Translations under genes and position numbers: made by a program
Shown: piece after piece, positions 53,712 through 62,289 of the stretch
Layout of the letters: each line of letters opens with the position of its first letter
Numbering within the stretch: the first letter of the stretch is position 1
The notes under the pieces: generated by a model
What the model was told of the DNA's origin: nothing
Seen by the model: only the letters and a program-made list of their open reading frames with translations
The model's database searches: none
Source of the DNA: DASQPR01 sp963831705
Lineage (GTDB): Bacteria > Actinomycetota > Actinomycetes > Mycobacteriales > Micromonosporaceae
Length of the DNA stretch: 64,000 nucleotides
NCBI GenBank assembly: GCA_963831705.1
Contig: CAWHRE010000001.1
Coordinates: 62,001 to 126,000 of the forward strand
Direction of reading: 5' to 3'

Positions 53712-53868
53712 GTCCGGCCATGGCACAGGGTTGCGCATCGACGCATTTCCACAGATACATTCTGCGATGGATTGCCGAGGGAACAGCCGGTCAGTAAGGT
53801 TGCCACCGATGTCACCGGCGCGTGGAGAACCCGCCGTTGCGGTCGGCAGCGATGCGACAGGAGACACC

Positions 53869-55456
53869 GTGGCGAACCCTCCGTTCAATGGCGTTACCTA
53901 CGCCTGGACCGCCCTCGAGCGTATGAAGGACTGGTCGGATCGCGAGGCGCTCGTGTCGCCGGGCGGCCGCCGTTACACGTACGCGGAGTTCCGCGAGGGC
54001 GTCCTGGCGATGGCCACCTCACTGTGGTCGCATGGGATCCGCCCGGGCCAGACACTCGGCGTCTTCGCCTACAACCCGGCCGAGTCGATCTTCCTGCAGC
54101 TCGGTGCGCACATGCTCGGCGCCCGCACGGCATGGACGACCACGACCGAGCCGCTCGGCTTCCGGTCCGACTTCCTCCGTCGGGCCGAGATCGACGCGTT
54201 CGTCTACGACGCGCGCGGCGAGGTCGGCGGTCTCCGGCCAGAAACTGGCCGAGGTGGCCGCGCCGGTGCCGGTGTTCTGCTTCGGCCCCGATGGCCTCGG
54301 ACCGGACTTGACGGCGGTGCCCGCGGCCACGCCGCTCCCGTTCGACCCGACCGACGTGACGGTCGAGCCGTCAACGCTCGTGCAGACCGGCGGCACGACC
54401 GGCTACCCGAAACTGGTCCACCACCGGCACGGCTTCTTCGCGACGCTCCTCGCCTGGGCCGACGCATACGTCGCGAGCGGCGCGCCGCCGCTGCGTCACC
54501 TGCTGCAGAGCGGCACATGGCACATCAGCTCGCAGGTCGGAGCGTTCATGACGCTGTTCTCCGGCGGCACCCTCTTCCTGAAGGAGGGCATCGACAACGG
54601 ACCGTACCTAGCGCTGATCCGCGACGAGCGCATCAACAGTGGGTTCCTCGCACCCCCGGGGCTGTACACGCTGCTCGACGACCACGAACTGATGGACTCC
54701 GCCGATGTGAGTTCGCTCCAGATGCTCACCGTCTCGGGCAGCGCCGCCGCCCCGACACGGCTCAAGGCCGCAGCCGAGCGGCTCGGCCCGGTCATCCGGA
54801 TCGTGTACGGGATGAGCGAGTCGCCGATGATCGCGGCGATGCCCAACGTCGCCTTCGACCCGGCGCACCCCGACCGGCTGGCCTCCTGCGGGCTCCCGTT
54901 CGGCGACACCAGCATCGAGATCCGCGACGACGACGGCAAGCCGCTTCCGCCCCACGAGGTCGGCGACATCTGGGTGTCGAGTTCGCTGAACATGTCGGAG
55001 TACTACGGCTCGCCGGATGTCACGGCGGCCGTGCTGGTCGACGGCTGGCTCAAGACCGGCGACATGGGCAAGCTCGACGACGACGGCTACCTATATATCG
55101 TGGACCGCGCCAAAGACATGATCATCACGGGAATCGGGTCGTCGAACGTGTTCTGCCGCCCGGTCGAGGACATCCTGATCGAGCACCCGTCGGTGCGGGC
55201 CGCGGCCCTGATCGGCGTACCCGACCCGCTGTTGGGCGAGACCGTCCACGCCTACATCGTGGCGGCACCCGGCTCCGATCTGACCGCCGAGGAGTTGCGC
55301 GAGCATGCCTTCGGGCGGCTCAACGCCCGATGGACGCCGACATCGTTCGGCTTCATTGATGCCATGCCGCTGACCGCCTCCGGGAAGATCGACAAGAAGC
55401 AGCTCCGCGAACGGCACGCCGCGGAGAAGCGTTCCTCGGAGAGCAGCACGGCATGA
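53869..55456 (+). pseudogene. AMP-dependent acyl ligase with a frameshift near 54222-54232
   Basis: A 4-coumarate-CoA-ligase-like enzyme whose reading frame is broken. The N-terminal part (PPFNGVTYAWTAL to DAFVYDARGE) is in one frame and everything after VSGQKLAEVAAPVPVF is in the next. The interval is 1588 bases, one more than a multiple of three, so one extra base in the G-rich stretch 54226-54230 explains it. After the break: P-loop LVQTGGTTGYPKLVHH near 175, A5-like YGMSESP, A7 LKTGDMG and the Lys motif TASGKIDKKQL. Start GTG 53869 with AGGAGA upstream; ATG 53809 is possible. The stop overlaps the MFS start, so the gene was coupled. A sequencing error cannot be excluded. Confidence 0.85.
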
Positions 55457-57126
55457 CGCAGGCGGTGACCGCGACCCCGGCGGCCCGCGGCAACCGCGCT
55501 CCCGTCATCGCGCTGATCGCCGCCGAGGGACTGTCGGCGCTCGGCACTCGCATCGCGTTCATCGCTCTGCCGTGGCTGGTCCTCGTGACGACGCACGACC
55601 CGATTCGGATGGGCATCGTCTCCGGTTCGGCGTCACTGCCGTACGTGCTGAACGGGTTCATCGCATCTCCGCTCGTCGGCCGGATCGGCGCCCGTCGGAT
55701 GTCCAACATCTCCGATGTCGCCAGCGCCGCGTTGATGGCCATGGTCGCGTTGAGCTTCAATTCGAGCATTGTTGTGCTCGCCCTGCTGGTCGGGCTGGAG
55801 GGCTCGTTCCGCGGTGTCGGCGACCGGGCGAAGAACACCATGCTCAAACCGCTCCTGGACGCGACGAACATCGACACGCTGCGGCTCACATCGGCGTACA
55901 CCGGCGTGGCACAGCTGGCCATGCTGACCGGAGGGTCGGTCGCCGGCGTACTCATTGCGTTCTTCAACCCCTGGGGCGCCATCTGGATCGACGCCGGCTC
56001 ATTCCTCGTGTGTTGGGCGATCGTGTCCACTCTCGTCAAGGTGCCAAAGGAGCCGAAGCCTGAGCCCCGGTCACTCGAGGGAGCCGATGGCCTCTACCGC
56101 TCCGCGTCGGCCAAGCCACCGACCGAGTCGTACGTGTCTGAGCTCAAGTCCAACTTCACGTTCGTGCGAGGGAACAAGCTGATCGCGAACATGGTCCGCA
56201 TGCTCTTCGTGACGAACATGTTCAGCACGGTCGCGACCGTCACGTTCATTCCGCTCTGGATCAGCACCAACGAGAACCACTCGCCGATCGCGCTCGGCTG
56301 GATCGGTGGCGCCTTCGCGCTCGGCGGCATCTCCGGCAACGCCACATTCACGGCGCTGGCCACCAGGATTCCACGCTACCGAGCCTTCACCGCAGGGTAT
56401 CTGATCGGGGGCGCCCCCCGATTTCTTGTGCTGGCCCTCAGTCACAATCTCGTCGTGGTCGCCGTCGTCTGGGCGCTGTCCGGATTCGCGCTTGCGTCGA
56501 CCAATCCGACCATCGGCGCCGTGATGTATCGGTTGGTGCCCATCCGTATGCTCGCCGGAGTCGGAGCGCTCACCACCGGCATCTCCTTCAGTGGGATCGC
56601 CCTCGGCGGCCTTGTCGGCGGATTCACCGTCGAGAACCTCGGCTTTCGCAACGCCGTTCTCCTCGCCGGCGGGATCTACTTCGCTGCCAGCCTGTCCCCC
56701 CTGCTGGGCCATCGGACCTGGCGCGTCATCGACGTCATCACCAGGCGCGCCGTCGCCAGTGGCAACCGGGTCGCGGTCCGGCTCGTCCTTGCGCGTCACC
56801 AGTGGACCGCGACGGTTCGCGGCCGCGACGGAACGTCGCTCGTCGAGGATTACGCGGTCGATGCGGGCAGCGCGGCCATCGCGCTCGGACTGATGAACCC
56901 GCCCGGTCTGGAGTCCGCCGTCGACACCATGCTGATTCACGAGCAGCGTCAGTTGCGGGACCGGAACGACGAGCTACGCCGGCAACTGCAGGCCGCCGAG
57001 GATCGCCTTGCCCGGATGGCGAGAGCGGCGGGTACCGATCCGCCGCCGCCATACGAGGTGAACGGCAATGGTCATCACCCGAAGATCGGCACCATCGTCA
57101 GCCTGAGACTGGACACCCCGACCTAG
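55453..57126 (+). CDS. MFS transporter with C-terminal coiled-coil tail
   Basis: A 557-residue MFS_3-like exporter: about 12 helices from 20 to 420, starting PVIALIAAEGLSALGTRIAFIALPWLVLV. A cytoplasmic extension follows: a small conserved segment (about 440-490, VAVRLVLARHQWTATVRGRDGTS) and a helical, charged coiled coil (about 495-535: EQRQLRDRNDELRRQLQAAEDRLARM). The same kind of tail ends the membrane protein at 59063-60628. Such tails are unusual in MFS proteins and suggest partner binding. Coupled to the ligase by ATGA overlap. Confidence 0.88.
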   Translation: MTQAVTATPAARGNRAPVIALIAAEGLSALGTRIAFIALPWLVLVTTHDPIRMGIVSGSASLPYVLNGFIASPLVGRIGARRMSNISDVASAALMAMVALSFNSSIVVLALLVGLEGSFRGVGDRAKNTMLKPLLDATNIDTLRLTSAYTGVAQLAMLTGGSVAGVLIAFFNPWGAIWIDAGSFLVCWAIVSTLVKVPKEPKPEPRSLEGADGLYRSASAKPPTESYVSELKSNFTFVRGNKLIANMVRMLFVTNMFSTVATVTFIPLWISTNENHSPIALGWIGGAFALGGISGNATFTALATRIPRYRAFTAGYLIGGAPRFLVLALSHNLVVVAVVWALSGFALASTNPTIGAVMYRLVPIRMLAGVGALTTGISFSGIALGGLVGGFTVENLGFRNAVLLAGGIYFAASLSPLLGHRTWRVIDVITRRAVASGNRVAVRLVLARHQWTATVRGRDGTSLVEDYAVDAGSAAIALGLMNPPGLESAVDTMLIHEQRQLRDRNDELRRQLQAAEDRLARMARAAGTDPPPPYEVNGNGHHPKIGTIVSLRLDTPT

Positions 57127-57225
57127 CCGGACCGATCGACATATCAGCCGTGCTCGATCCTTGCCCGTCGAGATCTCCGACGCGAGAGTCGGTCGGAGGT
57201 GAACATATCGTCGCCGGAGGACACT

Positions 57226-58785
57226 GTGAAGCTCGCTCCCGAAGTTGCCGCGATGCGCGACCGGCGACAAAACGACAACGTACCGCCGCTCTATACGCTG
57301 ACACTCGCGCAGGCGCGTGCCGATGATCTCGCCGCCATCCAGGCCGGCAACGACGAACCGGAGCCGGTCCACAGCGTCGCCGACGACCACGTCGGCAACC
57401 GGCGAATTCGCATCTACCGGCCCAACTCGCGGACCGACCTCGGCGCGCTGGTGTACTTCTACGGTGGCGGCTGGACTCTCGGATCGATCGAGACGGCCGA
57501 TGCGGTCGCGCGCCGCCTCGCCAACACGGCCCTCTGCGTGGTCATCGTCCCCGAGTACCGCCTGGCACCCGAGCACCCGTTCCCGGCCGCGGTCGACGAC
57601 GCAATCGCTGCCCTACGGTGGGTCCACGACCACGCTGACACACTCGGCATCGCGCGGGACCGTATCGCCGTCGGCGGGGACAGCGCCGGTGGCAATCTCG
57701 CCGCGGTCGTGACGCTGCTCGCTCGCGACGCCGGCGACGTACCGATCCGGGCCCAGGTGCTGGTCTACCCGAACACCGACTACGACTCGGACACCGCGTC
57801 GGCACAGCTGTACGACGAAGAGTGGATGTTCAACCGCCACTCGGTCGCGTGGTACTGGTCGCATTACCTGGCGGAACCGACCGACGGCGCCAATCCGCTG
57901 GCATCGCCGCTGCGTGCCGTAGATCTCAGTGGCCTGCCGCCGGCTCTGATCATCACGGCGGAGCACGACCCGCTCCGGGATCAGGCCGAAGCCTATGCAC
58001 AGCGGCTCATCGACAGCGGCGGAAAGGCGACGATCTCCCGGTACGACGGGATGGTTCACGGCTTCTTCTGCATGCCGTCCGAATTTCCGGCCGGCCGTCA
58101 GGCCCAACTCCGAGCCGCGTCGTTCCTGCGGCGTCACATCGCGGGCGGAGCACCGGATCCGGACGTCGTACATCCGGAGCCAATCGCGCCGGATCTCGTG
58201 TTTCTCCGCCCGTTGGTCGACGGACTGGAAAATATCGAAATCGGCGAGTTCACGTACTTTCACGATGATGCGCACGCACTCGAGTTCGCGACCCGCAACG
58301 TGCTCTACGCATACGGTCCGGAACGGTTGATCATCGGTCGCTATTGCGCCATCGCCACCGGCACCGAGTTCATGATGTCGTCCGCGAACCATCCGATGGT
58401 CGGCGTGGGGACGTTCCCGTTCAGCATGTTCGCCGGCGCCTGGGGCGACGCGACCCGGGACATCGAGCTGCCGAGTCGCGGCGACACCGTGATCGGGAAC
58501 AACGTGTGGTTCGGCAAGGACGCGATCGTGATGCCGGGCGTCCACATCGGAGACGGAGCCATCATCGGTGCGCGCGCCGTGGTCGCGTCCGATGTTCCGC
58601 CGTACGCGGTCGTGGCCGGCAATCCGGCACGCACCATCCGTCTCCGGTTCAGCGAGCGCGAGATCGAGGATTTGTTGGAGATTGCGTGGTGGAACTGGCC
58701 GGTCGAGGCGGTCACCGCGCATGCCCTCACGATCATGACCGGCGATGTGGAGGCCCTGCGCGCCGCTGCAGCGAGCATCGGCTGA
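57226..58785 (+). CDS. Fusion of HSL-family hydrolase and Vat-type acetyltransferase
   Basis: A 519-residue two-domain protein. Residues about 1-305 are an HSL hydrolase: oxyanion motif YGGGW (usual His missing), nucleophile Ser153 in GDSAGG, Asp in EHDPLRD and His in MVHGFF. It is a close paralogue of 23423-24376. Residues about 320-515 are a left-handed beta-helix xenobiotic acetyltransferase: ITIGRYC-type start (LIIGRYCAIATGTEF near 368), catalytic His389 in SSANHPM and hexapeptide turns through VIGNNVWFGKDAIVMPG to VVAGNPARTIRLRF. Vat enzymes acetylate hydroxyls of streptogramin A and other xenobiotics. GTG 57226 has GGAGG five bases before it; a GTG at 57199 is the alternative. Confidence 0.9.
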   Translation: MKLAPEVAAMRDRRQNDNVPPLYTLTLAQARADDLAAIQAGNDEPEPVHSVADDHVGNRRIRIYRPNSRTDLGALVYFYGGGWTLGSIETADAVARRLANTALCVVIVPEYRLAPEHPFPAAVDDAIAALRWVHDHADTLGIARDRIAVGGDSAGGNLAAVVTLLARDAGDVPIRAQVLVYPNTDYDSDTASAQLYDEEWMFNRHSVAWYWSHYLAEPTDGANPLASPLRAVDLSGLPPALIITAEHDPLRDQAEAYAQRLIDSGGKATISRYDGMVHGFFCMPSEFPAGRQAQLRAASFLRRHIAGGAPDPDVVHPEPIAPDLVFLRPLVDGLENIEIGEFTYFHDDAHALEFATRNVLYAYGPERLIIGRYCAIATGTEFMMSSANHPMVGVGTFPFSMFAGAWGDATRDIELPSRGDTVIGNNVWFGKDAIVMPGVHIGDGAIIGARAVVASDVPPYAVVAGNPARTIRLRFSEREIEDLLEIAWWNWPVEAVTAHALTIMTGDVEALRAAAASIG

Positions 58786-58823
58786 CGTCTGCGGTTACGG
58801 GTGAGGATCACTGGTACGAGGCG

Positions 58824-58860
58824 TTCGCCTGCGCCACTTCGCCGAAGTGGCGCAGGCGAA
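58824..58860. terminator. Perfect 18-bp hairpin, bidirectional
   Basis: Arms TTCGCCTGCGCCACTTCG and its exact complement around one base, so the real loop is 3-5 bases. It lies 39 bases after the fusion-gene stop (plus strand) and 16 bases after the stop of the SVEK peptide gene (minus strand), so it can end both transcripts. Confidence 0.85.
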
Positions 58861-58876
58861 CCTGATCAGGTCAGAT

Positions 58877-58939
58877 CTACTCGACCGACTCGACGGACTT
58901 CTCAACCGACTTCTCGACGGACTTCTCAACGGAACGCAT
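58877..58939 (-). CDS. 20-residue SVEK-repeat peptide
   Basis: A tiny gene encoding M-R-(SVEK)3-SVE-SVE. Support for it being real: GGAGG lies seven bases before the ATG; a perfect 18-bp terminator hairpin starts 16 bases after the TAG; and the repeat units differ only at silent third positions (TCC/TCG for Ser, GTT/GTC for Val), which fits selection on the peptide. No leader or Cys/Thr-rich core is seen. The acidic/basic 4-residue period could form an amphipathic helix, or could be cut into repeated tri- or tetrapeptides. It lies downstream of the MFS-like gene on the same strand and amid ligase and exporter genes. It may be a peptide precursor, a signal or a structural partner of the coiled-coil tails. 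I know no named match. Confidence 0.7.
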   Translation of the reverse strand: MRSVEKSVEKSVEKSVESVE

Positions 58940-59062
58940 ATTGACACCTCCATCCATCCTGGGTGTGACAGAGCGCCACCGTGTGCGCGAGGAGAGCGTA
59001 ACGGCTCGATCGGTCTCAAGTGAAGTATCTAAATATTCACTGTGCCAAATTTGTCGCAGTCC

Positions 59063-60628
59063 TCAGTGGTTCGTACGCCACATTTCTGACCATTCAACCA
59101 TTTCCCGAATGGCCGAAAGCCGGTCGTCGACTCCGCCGAGTTCGTCCTTGAGGCGCTGTGTCTCCTGCTCAGCACGTTTCTGATCATCTTCGATCGCGCG
59201 TTCAAGTTCCTCGCGGAGGCCGGGAAGATCCAAGGCCTCGATCGCCCGTAGCGCATCGATCGACTTGACATCATGGCCTCCGGCTGTCACACCTTCCTTC
59301 CGCTCCACCTCGACCGCCCACCCGCCTTCGGCATAGATGAGCGTCACCGCAACCCAGGTCGCCACGCCCGCCAGCCGCACCGCGATCGGATCGGCGGGAA
59401 CCGTTGCCTCGCGCACTTCTTCGCCGTGAACTGCGGCCGCCCGCTGCATCATCGGCGCACCGACCGCGGCAAGGTAGAGCGCCGCCCCAACGAGCAGACC
59501 ACCCACCAGCGGGAGCCGATCGACGATCGCGGCACCTGCCAATGCGGCCGCCGGAAGGGCAAGGAAAGCAACCGCGGCAGCCTGATTCATCGTCCACGTA
59601 CGCTCCTGAGGCCGACCGGTGTAGTCGACCACCACGTCCGGTGTTGAGAGCCCACCGGCGAATACGGACCCCGCCACGAACGCCGCGCACGCGATGACGG
59701 CCGACAGTCCGGGCAGATGCGCGACGACCAGGCCCGGCACGGCGGCCACCGCGAAGCCGATCGCAGCAGCGACGCCGATCTGGACCGCACGGTGTCCCAC
59801 AGCGACCGCGACGCCTCCGACGAGCGCGCCGGTCACGAAGGAACCAGCGACGATGCCCAGCGCCATCGGCGCCTGCAGAAGGCCGCGCACCCACAGCAAA
59901 ACGATCGCGAGGGCGCCGGCCTGTGCCGCGTTCTGGATCGCGACCGTGACGAGGGCGGCGCTAATCCCGATCCGCCGCTCGGCGCCGGCCCGGTACAGAC
60001 CCAGCTCCTGCGTGTCCTCGTCAAGTGCCCGGACAACGGCCGACATTCCGCCGTTCGTCTGCGGCGCCGTCCATGAGACGACCGCCGCCGCGGTCACCAA
60101 GGCGATCGCCGGCAGCCAGACCATTGCCACGGCGCCCGCCAGCGTCACTACTCCGCCGGCAACGACGCCGCAGACCGACGGCACGATCAGCGACAGCGTG
60201 GTGGGCGAACCCGAGCCAAGTTGCACGGCGGGGACCGGCGAGTCGTGCGCCAGATCGGCGCTGCCGCGCAATCCACCGATGACGGCGGCGAGTGCGAGCA
60301 CGATGCCGAATGCACTGTGGTAGGCCGCGGCGAACCCGACGAGGGCGACCGCACTGGCGAGATCGGCGCCCGCGGCGGTGGGCCGCGCTCCGAGGCGCGC
60401 GACCCATTCGCGCAGCGACAGGCGTGCCGCTGCGTAGAAGACCGCCATCGCCGCGGCCACCGCCACGGTCCGCCAAATGCTATTGGTATTCGCCAATATC
60501 AGAAGTGACAGGGCAAATCCGGAGACTTTCGTACTCACGCCGGCCAGTGTCGCGGCAATCGTCTGCGCCGACAGGCGTGCGGCTCCGGGCGCCTCGGACT
60601 CAGCGTCTGTGCTGCTAGTACTGGTCAT
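59063..60628 (-). CDS. MFS-like membrane protein with C-terminal coiled-coil tail
   Basis: A 521-residue polytopic membrane protein with about 12 helices between 25 and 425. The text is unusually Ala/Val-rich, and a GGLRGSADLAHD loop near 115 is comparable with EGSFRGVGDRAKN of the MFS protein at 55453. After the last helix comes an A-V-R-L segment and a VAVTLIYAEGGWAVEVE strand region, then a long charged coiled coil (about 465-505: LREELERAIEDDQKRAEQE). This tail matches that of the 55453 protein in order and character. GGAGG lies five bases before the ATG at 60628. It diverges from the SGNH gene; the SVEK peptide gene follows it. Confidence 0.75.
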   Translation of the reverse strand: MTSTSSTDAESEAPGAARLSAQTIAATLAGVSTKVSGFALSLLILANTNSIWRTVAVAAAMAVFYAAARLSLREWVARLGARPTAAGADLASAVALVGFAAAYHSAFGIVLALAAVIGGLRGSADLAHDSPVPAVQLGSGSPTTLSLIVPSVCGVVAGGVVTLAGAVAMVWLPAIALVTAAAVVSWTAPQTNGGMSAVVRALDEDTQELGLYRAGAERRIGISAALVTVAIQNAAQAGALAIVLLWVRGLLQAPMALGIVAGSFVTGALVGGVAVAVGHRAVQIGVAAAIGFAVAAVPGLVVAHLPGLSAVIACAAFVAGSVFAGGLSTPDVVVDYTGRPQERTWTMNQAAAVAFLALPAAALAGAAIVDRLPLVGGLLVGAALYLAAVGAPMMQRAAAVHGEEVREATVPADPIAVRLAGVATWVAVTLIYAEGGWAVEVERKEGVTAGGHDVKSIDALRAIEALDLPGLREELERAIEDDQKRAEQETQRLKDELGGVDDRLSAIREMVEWSEMWRTNH

Positions 60629-60695
60629 CGGATCCTCCACATAGCTCACTTCCAGACAGACGAATCGGGCAATCGGTCCTCGGCATCACTTGCTC

Positions 60696-60724
60696 TTGAC
60701 GATTTCCGCAGCCTAGGCTCTCAT
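60696..60724 (+). promoter_or_regulatory. Promoter of the SGNH hydrolase gene
   Basis: TTGACG, 17-base spacer, TCTCAT (four of six matches to TATAAT), about 55 bases upstream of the start codon. Confidence 0.5.
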
Positions 60725-60778
60725 TAACGTCGGCAAATGAATAGTCGCGTGTGTGCAAGCTGAAAGGTCGCCTCGAGT

Positions 60779-62071
60779 ATGGGCATTCCTCCACGGCGGC
60801 AACTGCTGCTCGCCGGCGCGGTCGTTATCGCTGTCATTTCCACGGTTCTTATCGCCGGAGCCGCCCATTCGACCGCCCCGGGCGGATCGACTCGATGGAT
60901 CGGCTCGTGGGCGATGGCTCCCACCGCCGCTGCCCTACCCACTGCGGCCACGGCGACCACGCCGGCCGCGCCGAGCGTATCGATGGCCGGATTCGCGAAT
61001 CAGACCATTCGCATGACCGTGCACACGTCGATCGGCGGCAGCGCGGCGCGGATCCGCGTGTCGAACCGGTTCGGCACCAAGGCGCTCGTGGTGGGTCACG
61101 TCACCGTGGCGGTGCCGACGGCCTCCGGCAGCGGCATGATCGTCCCGGGCACCATGCAGAACGTCCTGTTCAACGGCCTGACTACGGCGTCGATTCCGCA
61201 AGGTGGCGATCTGTTCAGCGACCCCATCCCGATGACCGTCAAAGCCGACTCCGACCTCGCGATCAGCATCTGGCTGCCGTCCGCGACCGGAGCGGCGACC
61301 TTCCACGCGAACGCTCGCTCGACGACGTGGATCGGCAAGGGTGACCACACCGCAGACACCTCGGGCGCGGGACTCCGTACCAAGGACGCGTCGTGGTACT
61401 ACGTGACCGGGGTCGATGTACAGAACAGCACGGCGGACGGCACGGTCGTCGTCTTCGGCGACTCGATCAGCGAGGGTTACACCGCGACCGTTGACGCCGA
61501 TCATCGGTGGCCGGACCGGCTTGCCGATCGACTGGGCGCATTGCCGGCCAAGGACGACGCGCCCGGCGTCCTCGATCTCGGCACCGCCGGATCTGCTCTA
61601 GGACACGACGGCTCGGAGATCGGTGTAACGCAGCTCGGCCCGAGTTCCACCGCCCGGCTCAACGACGACGTATTCGCACAGTCCGGCGTACGCGTCGTGA
61701 TCGTTGAGCTGTCGATTAACGACATCTGGATCTACCATGACGGTCCCGACCAGCTCATCGCCGAGCTAAGGCAGCTCGCCACCCAGGTGCACGAACACGG
61801 CTTGAAGGTCTACGTGTCGACGGTCTCGCCCTGGGGTGGATACAAACCGTATTTCACGTCGAAGCTCGATCAGACACGGCTTGCCGTCAACACCTACATC
61901 CGAAGCGGCGCCGATTTCGACGGTTACATCGACTTCGACCAGCTGTTGCGTGATCCGGAGACGCCGACGCTGGTGAAGGCGGGCTGGGACAGCGGGGACG
62001 GCATTCACCCCAATGATGCGGGTTACCTGGCGATGGCGAATGACGTCCCGCTCAAGTTCCTGCTGCCGTAG
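60779..62071 (+). CDS. Secreted SGNH/GDSL-family hydrolase
   Basis: A 430-residue exported enzyme and paralogue of 16173-17450. A signal peptide or anchor spans about 7-33 (LLLAGAVVIAVISTVLIAGAAH). The beta-rich domain contains IRMTVHTSIGGSAARIRVSNRFG; the SGNH core has VVFGDSISEG with Ser229, SINDIW near 320 and GIHPND with the Asp-His pair near 415. It is probably an extracellular esterase, possibly processing the exported product of this region. A promoter and a following hairpin suggest it is transcribed alone. Confidence 0.88.
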   Translation: MGIPPRRQLLLAGAVVIAVISTVLIAGAAHSTAPGGSTRWIGSWAMAPTAAALPTAATATTPAAPSVSMAGFANQTIRMTVHTSIGGSAARIRVSNRFGTKALVVGHVTVAVPTASGSGMIVPGTMQNVLFNGLTTASIPQGGDLFSDPIPMTVKADSDLAISIWLPSATGAATFHANARSTTWIGKGDHTADTSGAGLRTKDASWYYVTGVDVQNSTADGTVVVFGDSISEGYTATVDADHRWPDRLADRLGALPAKDDAPGVLDLGTAGSALGHDGSEIGVTQLGPSSTARLNDDVFAQSGVRVVIVELSINDIWIYHDGPDQLIAELRQLATQVHEHGLKVYVSTVSPWGGYKPYFTSKLDQTRLAVNTYIRSGADFDGYIDFDQLLRDPETPTLVKAGWDSGDGIHPNDAGYLAMANDVPLKFLLP

Positions 62072-62099
62072 GACGCCGGCCGGTCGCGGTTACTACCGG

Positions 62100-62135
62100 C
62101 CGTCGTACGGCGGTGAGTCCACCGCCGTACGACGG
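62100..62135 (+). terminator. Perfect 16-bp hairpin after the SGNH gene
   Basis: Arms CCGTCGTACGGCGGTG / CACCGCCGTACGACGG with a 4-base loop, 28 bases after the stop. A third partial copy of the sequence (CGTCGTACGGT) follows at 62160-62170. Confidence 0.8.
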
Positions 62136-62180
62136 TGGACCTGTCGGACTATCCACCATCGTCGTACGGTCAAACTCGCA

Positions 62181-62217
62181 TCAACCGGTTGACGATTGTC
62201 AATGTAACAAGTCTTAC
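62181..62217 (+). promoter_or_regulatory. Operator/promoter ahead of the ATP-grasp gene
   Basis: TCAACCGGTTGA (perfect 12-bp palindrome, 62181-62192) overlaps TTGAC-N4-GTCAA (62189-62202). TTGACG at 62189 followed after 17 bases by TCTTAC gives a weak promoter. The region is AT-rich compared with its flanks. Confidence 0.45.
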
Positions 62218-62289
62218 TAGTATCGACGTAAGGCCATATCTGGGCGAGCCAACCGCCGTCCACGGCCCCACGAATGAAGGGCCTCAACG

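Noticed and set aside
62093..62287. 64-codon minus-strand frame before the ATP-grasp gene
   Set aside because: It crosses a perfect terminator hairpin and promoter elements and lacks a ribosome site.
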